Shown here one piece after another: positions 26,537 to 33,589 of a stretch of DNA of 64,000 nt. Below the pieces are notes generated by a model. It was not told where the DNA came from. It made no database searches and saw nothing but the letters and a program-made list of their open reading frames with translations. Origin of the DNA: Ensifer adhaerens (GTDB lineage Bacteria; Pseudomonadota; Alphaproteobacteria; Rhizobiales; Rhizobiaceae); contig NZ_CP015882.1 in the NCBI RefSeq assembly GCF_000697965.2, positions 1,339,001 to 1,403,000 of the forward strand. Direction: 5' to 3'. Made by a program: the position numbers and the translations under genes. How positions within the stretch are numbered: position 1 is the first letter of the stretch; every line of letters starts with the position of its first letter.

Positions 26537-27232
26537 ATGCCGCTTACGTCACTTGCTAAAGGATACCGCGCGGTTGTTTTGGGAGCCAGCGGCGGCATTG
26601 GATCCGCAATCGCCGGCGAACTCCGGTCCGATCCCAATTGCCTGCAGCTTGTAACGCTCTCGCGTAGGGACAATTCCTTCGATATCACAGACGAAGAGAG
26701 TGTCGCAGCAGTAGCAGCGGAGACTGTAGATGGGCTGCATCTTGTTTTTTGTGCGACCGGCGGACTTGTTGTCGACGGCGTGGGTCCTGAAAAATCACTC
26801 AAGCAAGTCGACCCAGATGTGATGATGCGGCAATTCGCGCTGAACGCGATTGGACCGGCACTCGTTCTCAAACACTTCGCGCCGAAGCTCGTCCGCAGCG
26901 ACCGCGGCATAGTCGCCTTCCTGTCTGCCCGGGTCGGGTCGATCGGAGACAATCGCCTGGGGGGCTGGATTTCCTACCGAGCGTCGAAGGCTGCGCTCAA
27001 CCAGATCGTCCGCACAGCTTCCGTAGAACTGAGCCGCACCCATCCGCGCGCGGTGGTCGTCGCACTCCACCCAGGAACGGTCGCGACAAAAATGACGGCA
27101 GACTACTCCACTCACCACCGCCGGTTGGATCCCAGTGAGAGCGCATGTGCAATGCTCCGGGTTATTGATCGGTTGACGCCGGAAAATACCGGAGAGTTCT
27201 TCGACTATGATGGCCTGCCCGTTGAGTGGTGA
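26537..27232 (+). CDS. C-factor-like short-chain dehydrogenase
   Basis: 231-residue SDR of the C-factor/CsgA-like group. Cofactor motif VVLGASGGIGSAIA; catalytic Tyr/Lys in ISYRASKAAL; ends in GEFFDYDGLPVEW, typical of the group. AGGAGG lies ten bases before the ATG. It lies 14 bases behind the photolyase relic, an order common in sigma-E/ChrR regulons. The substrate is not known. Confidence 0.88.
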   Translation: MPLTSLAKGYRAVVLGASGGIGSAIAGELRSDPNCLQLVTLSRRDNSFDITDEESVAAVAAETVDGLHLVFCATGGLVVDGVGPEKSLKQVDPDVMMRQFALNAIGPALVLKHFAPKLVRSDRGIVAFLSARVGSIGDNRLGGWISYRASKAALNQIVRTASVELSRTHPRAVVVALHPGTVATKMTADYSTHHRRLDPSESACAMLRVIDRLTPENTGEFFDYDGLPVEW

Positions 27233-27341
27233 GCATTGTTAGGGGGCACAGCACTTAGATCTTTGGTCCACGGCTAAAACGTCCGGTATTTCAAGCATTG
27301 CCATCGTTTGACGGTGAACGGCGCAGGGACCGATGTTGCCA

Positions 27342-27370
27342 GTTTGCCGCCGACCTAGCCGGCGGCAAAC
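27342..27370. terminator. Hairpin between the convergent SDR and fasciclin genes
   Basis: Perfect 11-bp inverted repeat GTTTGCCGCCG / CGGCGGCAAAC, 7-base loop. It may serve both convergent transcripts; no T-run. Confidence 0.6.
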
Positions 27371-27405
27371 GCATGTGGTCAACCACGACCCGTTCTTATG
27401 TTTTA

Positions 27406-27963
27406 CTACGCTTTCGGAAGCAGCACTTTGTCGATCACATGAATGACACCGTTTGACTGCTTGACGTCGGCGATCGTTACAGTGGCAATGCCACCCGTTT
27501 CGTCAGTGAGTGTGATCTTGTCGCCATCCATCTTTGCCGAAAGCGTGCAACCGCCCACGGTCTTGACTGAATGGTTCCCTCCGTCATCGGCAATCATCTT
27601 GCCGACTGCATCGGAAAGCGCATTGGCAGCCACGACATGACAAGTCAGCACTTTGGCGAGCTTTTCTTTGTTCTCGGGTTTCAGGAGTGTGTCGACAGTG
27701 CCGGCAGGCAAGGCATCGAAAGCTGCGTTCGTCGGCGCAAACACGGTGAACGGGCCATCACCGGACAGCGTATCCACGAGACCGGCGGCTTTCACTGCTG
27801 CAACGAGTGTCGTGTGGTCCTTCGAATTTGCTGCGTTTTCCACGATGTTTTTGCTTTCGGACATGGCCGCTCCACCGACCATGGGGTTGTCGGCATTAGC
27901 AGCGAAGGCTACGAGAGCGAAAATAGACGCGATCGCGGCGGTACGTCTTAGGGACCGTTTCAT
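27406..27963 (-). CDS. Secreted fasciclin-domain protein
   Basis: 185 residues: signal peptide (RTAAIASIFALVAFAANA) then one fasciclin (beta-Ig-H3) domain with DGPFTVFAPTNAAFDALP and a C-terminal GVIHVIDKVLLPK. Fasciclin proteins are among the strongest RpoE/singlet-oxygen targets in R. sphaeroides. The start at 27963 has GGAGG about nine bases upstream. A TGATCC-N18-TATTGA promoter lies 76 bases before the start. Confidence 0.9.
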   Translation of the reverse strand: MKRSLRRTAAIASIFALVAFAANADNPMVGGAAMSESKNIVENAANSKDHTTLVAAVKAAGLVDTLSGDGPFTVFAPTNAAFDALPAGTVDTLLKPENKEKLAKVLTCHVVAANALSDAVGKMIADDGGNHSVKTVGGCTLSAKMDGDKITLTDETGGIATVTIADVKQSNGVIHVIDKVLLPKA

Positions 27964-28038
27964 TCGTGCATTCCTCCTTGCTGGCCCGCACCATGCGGGC
28001 GTTCCCAACCGATGTTCGCCAGACGTTGTCCAGCACCA

Positions 28039-28068
28039 TCAATACGCCGTCTTTACCAAACTGGATCA
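28039..28068 (-). promoter_or_regulatory. Sigma-E promoter of the fasciclin gene
   Basis: Minus strand TGATCC, 18 bases, TATTGA, with CG directly before TA as in the rpoE promoter. Confidence 0.7.
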
Positions 28069-28190
28069 CCGTCGCGTCCGATATGACCGACGCTGCGGGA
28101 AACCGACCCAATGTTGGACCGCTGCTTCAGTGAATGCGTGAGAACGGGATTGGGCTCGCCGGGCCGCGTAAGATCCCAACTTCAATTCGC

Positions 28191-28220
28191 TGATCCAATC
28201 AGCAAGGTCATACGTAAAGC
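28191..28220 (+). promoter_or_regulatory. Sigma-E promoter of tspO
   Basis: TGATCC, 18 bases, TAAAGC, again with CG before TA. It lies 128 bases before the TspO start codon. Confidence 0.65.
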
Positions 28221-28347
28221 AAGAAAAGTCAGCCGTCGGCTCGCGCTTCGACGGCAACCGCTCGCCAGCGCCGCCAGCGGATCTGGCAGTCCTCACCGAA
28301 TGAGACAGGTCTGGTCAGCGTTGGCCACCGCATTAGGGGGTAGAAGA

Positions 28348-28845
28348 ATGTTGCAACGAACTTCCACTGACAAAAGAAGATGGGTCCGTGCGCTGGCATT
28401 TGCGATTGTACCGGTCGCCGCGACATCCATGCTAGGACAATTGGCGACCTATCCAAACCTCGAACGCTGGTATTCAGCGCTGGAAAAGCCGAGTTTTAAT
28501 CCTGCGAACTGGGTGTTTGCTCCGGTCTGGACAACGCTTTACATCCTCATGGCTTACGCTGCCTGGCGGCTCTTGATCCTCCCTGCCAGGACGCCGGGCA
28601 GGCTGACGGCACTGGCGCTATTTTACGTTCAGCTCGCCCTCAATGCGTTGTGGTCCTGGATGTTCTTCGCCATGCAAAGTCCGGTCGCCGGCCTGGTGAA
28701 CATCATCGTGCAAATCGGGTTTATCCTCGCAACGATCGCGCAGGCCTGGCGCCTCGACAAGAAAGCGGCACTTTGCCTCTTGCCGCTGGCAGCGTGGGTC
28801 TCCTTTGCGGCCGTACTGAATTTCGCAATCTGGTTCCTCAATTGA
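28348..28845 (+). CDS. tspO: TspO/MBR family tryptophan-rich sensory protein
   Basis: 165 residues with five membrane spans and family motifs WYSALEKPSFNPANWVFAPVW, ALNALWSWMFF and AAVLNFAIWFLN. TspO binds porphyrins and in Rhodobacter tunes photosynthesis gene expression and oxidative stress. The start has GGGGG about seven bases upstream. The sigma-E-type promoter upstream suggests induction by singlet oxygen, where binding or export of photosensitising tetrapyrroles would make sense. Confidence 0.9.
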   Translation: MLQRTSTDKRRWVRALAFAIVPVAATSMLGQLATYPNLERWYSALEKPSFNPANWVFAPVWTTLYILMAYAAWRLLILPARTPGRLTALALFYVQLALNALWSWMFFAMQSPVAGLVNIIVQIGFILATIAQAWRLDKKAALCLLPLAAWVSFAAVLNFAIWFLN

Positions 28846-28937
28846 TGGCGTTGGCGCGAAGGCAATAGGTGTTCTCGCTTTGACGCATGCAACGCTCTGG
28901 ACAGCTCAAATGTGCTCGGCCGCTAGCTCCATGAAGA

Positions 28938-28945
28938 CATCTTTG
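28938..28945. repeat. 8-bp target site duplication, left copy
   Basis: CATCTTTG, repeated at 32067-32074. Eight bases is the usual duplication for IS1595-family elements. Confidence 0.85.
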
Positions 28946-28970
28946 CGGCATTAGGTAGCAAAAGCCACCA
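28946..28970. repeat. Left terminal inverted repeat
   Basis: Pairs with 32042-32066; 23 of 25 positions agree. Confidence 0.85.
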
Positions 28971-29032
28971 AATGCGGCTTATGTATTTGACTCGTATGAG
29001 AAATTCATTGTTCGGCGAGTGCGTCGCGGGTT

Positions 29033-29563
29033 TTAAGATAGCACCTGTAAGAGAGCCGATGGTGAACTGAGGAAGCCGCCAACTACCAGGCCAACGAATC
29101 CTAACGCCAACGCTCCGACGATGCCGTGGTTTTCCCAGCCGATGTAAGCACCTACAGCGGTTGCTGTCGCGATGATCGAAACCGTCCATAGGATTTTGAT
29201 CAGCGAAACCGCACGACGAATGGCTGTTGGTTTGTCTTCGGTCATGCGGACATCAACTTTCTCAAACGCCTGTGTCTTCGATGTAAGTACGGAAAACCCA
29301 TTCCACCAGAGGTTCAGGTTCATCATCCGTTGCAGCGGATCATTTCCGTTCTCGCCAACCGCTTTTACGGCCTCGGCAATTAACCATTTGAGCCTTTCTC
29401 CGATCGACTCCCGCGGAAAGTCCAGGTAAGAACCTGGGTCATGTTCAGGATGATACGCATACAGCTCTGATCTCCCCGCGGCCTTCGGCCGCCGATCCGC
29501 TGTGCCTGCCGTCGACCTCTGGAGCCTGAACATGACGCTCATCGCCATCGCTACCGCCGCCAT
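29033..29563 (-). CDS. Hypothetical membrane protein carried in the IS1595 element
   Basis: 176 residues, unknown function. The first ~120 are hydrophilic (HPEHDPGSYLDFPRESIGERLKWLIAEAVKAVGENGNDP), and the last ~55 contain two membrane helices (ILWTVSIIATATAVGAYIG and GALALGFVGLVVGGFLS). The start is uncertain among several ATG codons. It lies between the left end of the element and the transposase on the opposite strand, so it is passenger cargo. Confidence 0.6.
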   Translation of the reverse strand: MAAVAMAMSVMFRLQRSTAGTADRRPKAAGRSELYAYHPEHDPGSYLDFPRESIGERLKWLIAEAVKAVGENGNDPLQRMMNLNLWWNGFSVLTSKTQAFEKVDVRMTEDKPTAIRRAVSLIKILWTVSIIATATAVGAYIGWENHGIVGALALGFVGLVVGGFLSSPSALLQVLS

Positions 29564-29661
29564 TGCCCACCGCAGCTACGCTTCGGTGTTGGCCGTCAGT
29601 GCCATGGGCGGGGGCTTGGAAATACGCCCGACCTTACTCCGGATCGCGGAGGGGTTGAGCC

Positions 29662-30687
29662 ATGGCGAACCCCGACGACACGCCCAAGGGCCAGCATTTC
29701 CTGCTGTCGCCAGAGTGCCGAACGCTGACGGTGCTCGATCTCGCCAAGATGCGGGATACGACCGCCTACAACTGGTTTAAGCGTCTGCGCTGGCACGAGA
29801 CGGAGGGCGAGCCTTATTGCCCTAAGTGCGGAACGCTGCGCTGCCACACGATGAGCCGCGACCGCTTCAAATGCACTGAGAAGACCTGCAAGGCCGTGTT
29901 CAGCGTCACCTCTGGCACGGTGTTTCATGCACGCAAGCTGAGCTTCAAGAAGATGCTCATCGCCATCTGGTTTTCGGCGAACTCGGTGAAGGGCAAGGCG
30001 GCGCTCCAGCTCTCGCGCGAGATCGGCGTCCAATACAAGACGGCCTGGGCGCTCCTCATGAAGCTGCGCGAGGCCATCGCATGGCGCAGGGAGGAGATGG
30101 TGCTCGATGGCGAGGTCGAGATTGACGGTAAGTACGCTGGCGGCCACATCCGTCCTGAGAATAAGGCAGAGGATCGCATCGACCGCCGCCTCAGGAAATA
30201 CCAGAACATGAAGCGTCTGTGCGCTCTTGCGATCCGCCAACGCGGACTGGGAGGCCAGACGTTTACCCGGATCATCCGAGACGAAGACAGCAACGCAGCC
30301 TGGGCTGCCGTCCGTGATCACGTGTCGCGGGATGCAACGGTCTTCGCGGACGAGCACGGCAGCTATAACGACCTGGCTGGCCTCAACGAGCTGCAACGCG
30401 TCAACCACTCAAAGGCCTATCAGACCGACGACGGAACAAACACCAACCAGGTCGAGAGCTTCTTCTCGCGGGTCCAACGAGCCTATGTCGGCATCCACCA
30501 TCGGTTTTCGTTGAAATACTTCGACTGGTACGTGGCCGAGCTCGCATGGCGCGAGGATTGCCGACAGGTGAGCAATCGCAATCATACGTTCCAGGTGCTG
30601 GGCAAGGCACTGTCTCGCCCGACGTCACGCTATCTGTGTGGGTACTGGCAGGGCAACAAACCGCCGGACCTTATCTGGGAAGGCTAA
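29662..30687 (+). CDS. IS1595 family (ISXO2-like) transposase
   Basis: 341-residue transposase: N-terminal zinc ribbon (CPKCGTLRCHTMSRDRFKCTEKTCKAVFSVTSGT), then a DDE-type catalytic core with EVEIDGKYAGGHI, FADEHGSYNDL and N-x-VESFFSRVQRAYVGIHH. Full length and uninterrupted, so probably active. The stop overlaps the tail of the passenger relic, which is read on the other strand. Confidence 0.93.
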   Translation: MANPDDTPKGQHFLLSPECRTLTVLDLAKMRDTTAYNWFKRLRWHETEGEPYCPKCGTLRCHTMSRDRFKCTEKTCKAVFSVTSGTVFHARKLSFKKMLIAIWFSANSVKGKAALQLSREIGVQYKTAWALLMKLREAIAWRREEMVLDGEVEIDGKYAGGHIRPENKAEDRIDRRLRKYQNMKRLCALAIRQRGLGGQTFTRIIRDEDSNAAWAAVRDHVSRDATVFADEHGSYNDLAGLNELQRVNHSKAYQTDDGTNTNQVESFFSRVQRAYVGIHHRFSLKYFDWYVAELAWREDCRQVSNRNHTFQVLGKALSRPTSRYLCGYWQGNKPPDLIWEG

Positions 30688-30853
30688 GCGGCGACCTCCC
30701 ACAGAACCTTACGACCGTCGAACTGGCCGGATTGCCGAACGCGTCCTGCAGTCGTCAGTTGGGTCAGGACCGCCGACAGGCGGTGTGCGATGTCTGAATG
30801 GCCGCAACCTTGGCTGCGCAGTCGGTCACCGAAATCGGTTCTCCTGCTTCGCA
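30684..30853 (-). pseudogene. Truncated copy of the element's passenger gene
   Basis: Nearly identical to 31527-31728, including the peptide EAGEPISVTDCAAK, but with an internal deletion of roughly 35 bases and cut off at about 30853, where unrelated AT-rich sequence begins. The reading frame is lost. Confidence 0.7.
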
Positions 30854-31055
30854 GCGCCGGCCCGCCGAATACGTAGCGCCATACCGACCCGGACTTCTAT
30901 TTCTCCCGGTATAACGGTTCCCCATCACTAGAAACCGAACACAAGAAAGAACGAAAACCTCCCGACGAAAAAACACATGAACGCCATCGTTGAAATAGCA
31001 AAGATTGTAAAAAGAAATATAAACTGAAAGAAATCAAGATAATTTGCTAGCGGCG

Positions 31056-31313
31056 TCATTTGATTTTTATCGAGTCAAATTCAGCATAAAGTCTATAATA
31101 CATAAACGAAACAAATATATTAAATCCACACGAAATGTATGCATTGTAGTTCCTGTACATAACTTTTGATTTCGTAAATTCACTCAAAATTTCTCGATCA
31201 TATGTTACATATATATATGAGAACGCAATTGTCGCGACGAGGATAAACAATACTATTGATAGCCCCCACAGAACCAAAGACTTCTCTTTGCTAGACCATG
31301 AAGTCGTCGGCAT
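31056..31313 (-). CDS. Small AT-rich membrane-protein ORF inside the element
   Basis: 85 codons encoding two hydrophobic helices (LVLWGLSIVLFILVATIAFSYIY and a second near the C-terminus, FNIFVSFMYYRLYAEF). The region 30880-31480 is far more AT-rich than the rest of the window, so it comes from another genome. No family was recognised; it may be a real cargo gene or a fragment. Confidence 0.4.
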   Translation of the reverse strand: MPTTSWSSKEKSLVLWGLSIVLFILVATIAFSYIYVTYDREILSEFTKSKVMYRNYNAYISCGFNIFVSFMYYRLYAEFDSIKIK

Positions 31314-31493
31314 TTGGATTCCCCGATCTCATTGAGAGTCGCGCATAATTATAAATCGCCTGAATGCAACACGTGTACATTGGGCGGACGTTGCAAGTAG
31401 AGCCTCTAATTTAGTGCAACAACAATATGCAACCTAGTGTTATTTTGTGGATGCAGTGCACGCGGCCGCTCGAAGCATGCAGATGCACTTCCC

Positions 31494-31507
31494 CGGCATT
31501 AGGTAGC
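31494..31507. repeat. Internal end-like repeat of the element
   Basis: CGGCATTAGGTAGC, identical to the outermost 14 bases of the left end, joined directly to the last ~20 bases of a transposase gene. With the right end it delimits a 573-bp mini-element holding only the passenger gene. Confidence 0.7.
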
Positions 31508-31526
31508 CGGACCTGATCTGGGAAGG

Positions 31527-31988
31527 CTAAGCGGCGACCTCCCACAGAACCTTACGACCGTCGAACTGGCCGGACTGCCGAACGCGTCCCGTAGTCGTCA
31601 GTTGGGTCAGGACCGCCGACAGGCGGTGGGCGATGTCCGAGAGGTTCTCTGGCTCGCTCGGGATTCCGAGCTTGGCTGCAAACTTCGCGGCGCAGTCGGT
31701 CACCGAAATCGGTTCTCCTGCTTCGCGGAGGACCTCCAAGACGGCCTGGCGCTTGTTTACGCCGCTCATCGCCGCTTTCACCTCGGACGACGACGACTTG
31801 GCCTTTCGAGAGCGGTTACCCTCTTCAGGTACCGTCAGCGCCGATCCCTGATAGTCGGGCTCGTAGCTCAGGATGACGCGGTCCAGCGCTCTCATCAGTT
31901 CCTGAATGTCTACCCGCTCCCTTTCAAGCTGCTGCAGCCTGTCAGTCAAGGCGGCTCGCTTCTGCTTCAACTCGTACGCTACACTCAT
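31527..31988 (-). CDS. IS1595-element passenger protein, coiled coil plus winged helix
   Basis: About 153 residues. The N-terminal ~45 form a coiled coil (LKQKRAALTDRLQQLERERVDIQELMRALDR). The C-terminal half (KRQAVLEVLREAGEPISVTDCAAKFAAKLG .. LTQLTTTGRVRQSGQFDGRKVLWEV) looks like a winged-helix DNA-binding domain. The start at 31988 has GGAG seven bases upstream. Probably a regulator or accessory protein of the element; a decayed second copy lies at 30684-30853. Confidence 0.65.
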   Translation of the reverse strand: MSVAYELKQKRAALTDRLQQLERERVDIQELMRALDRVILSYEPDYQGSALTVPEEGNRSRKAKSSSSEVKAAMSGVNKRQAVLEVLREAGEPISVTDCAAKFAAKLGIPSEPENLSDIAHRLSAVLTQLTTTGRVRQSGQFDGRKVLWEVAA

Positions 31989-32041
31989 TCGAGGCTCCGT
32001 TTTCACCGGAAACCAGGGTAGTCGGGATGCCATTTCAGGTC

Positions 32042-32066
32042 TGGTGGTTTTTGCTACCTAATGCTG
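32042..32066. repeat. Right terminal inverted repeat
   Basis: Complement of the left end with two differences; followed by the second CATCTTTG (32067-32074). Confidence 0.85.
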
Positions 32067-32329
32067 CATCTTTGGCTAAGATCGGGCGAGCCCGCGTCGC
32101 CCTTGCGTTGCCTCGTCATCGTGAACAGCTAGGCGCTCTGGACGGCGAGCAATTCGATCTTCTTTTCGAGACCTACGCGCTTGCCGCGATGAGGGTCGAC
32201 GAACTTTTGAGGAAACAGTCTCCTGAGCAAGACCTTAGACGGTATCGCGAAATATGCCTGGACATCCAGGAAGACATCACCTTGCTGCTTGGACGTCTGC
32301 AAAGGCAATTCGAATGAATTTGGGGTGCC

Positions 32330-33391
32330 TTAGCCGTTATTCTTGCCGGTTCCCTGTAGCCAGCCGGCAAGCTCCCGGCGCACGACGTGTTCGAGCACGG
32401 CCATGCCTTCGGCGCTGTCGTTCAGACAGGGGATGTGGGTGAACTTCTCGCCGCCATTGTGATGGAAGCTTTCGGCCGCCTGCTCGGCAATCTCTTCCAA
32501 CGTTTCCAGACAGTCGGAGACGAAGCCCGGGTTGAGGACGGCAATGCGCTTGACACCGTCCTGCGCAAGTTTTTCGACCGTCTTGTCGGTATAGGGCTGC
32601 AGCCATTCCTCAGGCCCGAAGCGCGACTGGAAGGTGACCTGCAGCTTCTCCTTCGACCAGCCGAGCTTTTCGCGCAAAAGCCGCGCGGTCTTCTGGCACT
32701 GGCAGTAGTAGGGATCGCCCTTGTCGAAATAGCTCTTCGGAATGCCGTGGAAGGAGGTCAGAACCACCTCCGGCACCCAGTCGAGCGTCGCCAGGTGACG
32801 CTCGATCGAGGTTGCCAGAGCGTCGATGTAGACGGGATCGTCGTGGTAGGGCGGAACGGTGCGCAGTGCCGGCTGCCAGCGCATCTTCAGAAGCGCCTCG
32901 AAGGCCTTGTCATTAACGGTGGCGGTGGTGGCGGCGGCATATTGCGGATAGAGCGGGAAGACGAGAATGCGTTCACAGCCGGCCTTCTGCAGTGCGTCCA
33001 TGCGCGAGGCGATCGACGGCTGGCCGTAGCGCATGCCCCAGTCGACGATGACGTTAGGCTGGTCGGCGAAGGACTTCGCCATCAGTTCGGACTGGTTGCG
33101 GGTGTAGGTCCGGAGGTAGCTTTCGTTCAAGTCCTTGTTCCAGATCGTCTCATAGGCCTTGCCGACCTTGCCGGGGCGGGTGTTGAGCACGATGCCGAAC
33201 AGGATCGGGTACCAGAACAGTCGCGACCACTCGATCACCCGGCGGTCGGTCAGAAACTCCTTCAGGTAGCGGCGCATCGAGGTGTAGTCGGTGCCATCAG
33301 GCGTGCCGAGATTGACCAGGAGAACTCCGATGTTGCCGCGTTTAATAGTGGGGTGGCCGGCAGTTTTTTCGAGCATCACATCCTTCTTCAT
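32330..33391 (-). CDS. hemH: Ferrochelatase
   Basis: 353-residue enzyme inserting iron into protoporphyrin IX, the last step of heme synthesis, at the membrane surface. Family motifs are VLLVNLGTPDG, the catalytic His in LTSFHGIPKSY and CQCQKTARLL. The C-terminal NPGFVSDCLETLEEI is also typical. ATG at 33391 gives the long form; an ATG at 33376 has AAGGA five bases upstream and fits better with the promoter at 33405-33433, which would leave only a few leader bases for the long form. Confidence 0.93.
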   Translation of the reverse strand: MKKDVMLEKTAGHPTIKRGNIGVLLVNLGTPDGTDYTSMRRYLKEFLTDRRVIEWSRLFWYPILFGIVLNTRPGKVGKAYETIWNKDLNESYLRTYTRNQSELMAKSFADQPNVIVDWGMRYGQPSIASRMDALQKAGCERILVFPLYPQYAAATTATVNDKAFEALLKMRWQPALRTVPPYHDDPVYIDALATSIERHLATLDWVPEVVLTSFHGIPKSYFDKGDPYYCQCQKTARLLREKLGWSKEKLQVTFQSRFGPEEWLQPYTDKTVEKLAQDGVKRIAVLNPGFVSDCLETLEEIAEQAAESFHHNGGEKFTHIPCLNDSAEGMAVLEHVVRRELAGWLQGTGKNNG

Positions 33392-33404
33392 TTATCAACT
33401 CAAT

Positions 33405-33433
33405 TGAATACGGATGGAATGCGGGATGGATCA
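33405..33433 (-). promoter_or_regulatory. Sigma-E-like promoter of hemH
   Basis: Minus strand TGATCC, 17 bases, TATTCA with CG before TA; one base shorter than the rpoE site but otherwise like the fasciclin promoter (TATTGA). Confidence 0.6.
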
Positions 33434-33559
33434 GCGGCGACTGAAAATTCTGAAGCGACCAGGGAAAGCGTTCTTGATTGAAAGCTGCGATACTGGAAGC
33501 GGAACACAGCGACCGTTCATCTTTCGACATTCGCCTGCGGCTCCCCGCGAAACCTTGAC

Positions 33560-33574
33560 GAACATAACATGAAC
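33560..33574 (+). promoter_or_regulatory. LexA (SOS) box before the DNA-repair operon
   Basis: GAAC-N7-GAAC, the direct-repeat operator used by alphaproteobacterial LexA, 15 bases before the radical SAM start codon. Confidence 0.75.
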
Positions 33575-33589
33575 ATCTAAAGTCGCGTC

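Larger units (their letters stand above)
28946..32066 (+). mobile_element. IS1595-family (ISXO2-like) element with passenger genes, 3121 bp
   Basis: Ends are inverted repeats: CGGCATTAGGTAGCAAAA at 28946 and the complement of CAGCATTAGGTAGCAAAA at 32066, matching for about 25 bases with two differences. CATCTTTG flanks both sides. Inside are an accessory gene (29033-29563), the transposase, a truncated passenger copy, an AT-rich insert with a small membrane ORF, an internal end-like repeat (31494-31507) and a complete passenger gene. The perfect duplication implies the compound unit moved as one, or was rearranged after insertion. Confidence 0.85.
28931..32317 (+). pseudogene. Small hypothetical gene split by the IS1595-type element
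   Basis: The bases 28931-28945 encode MKTSL and end in the 8-bp target duplication CATCTTTG. After the element the duplication repeats and the frame resumes (SLAKIGRARVALALP) to a stop at 32317. Removing the element and one repeat gives an 85-residue, mostly helical, charged protein of unknown function. Its codon use and reading frame across the junction show it was an intact gene before the insertion. Confidence 0.75.

Noticed and set aside
32387..33481. 364-codon plus-strand ORF over hemH
   Set aside because: Antisense shadow of ferrochelatase.
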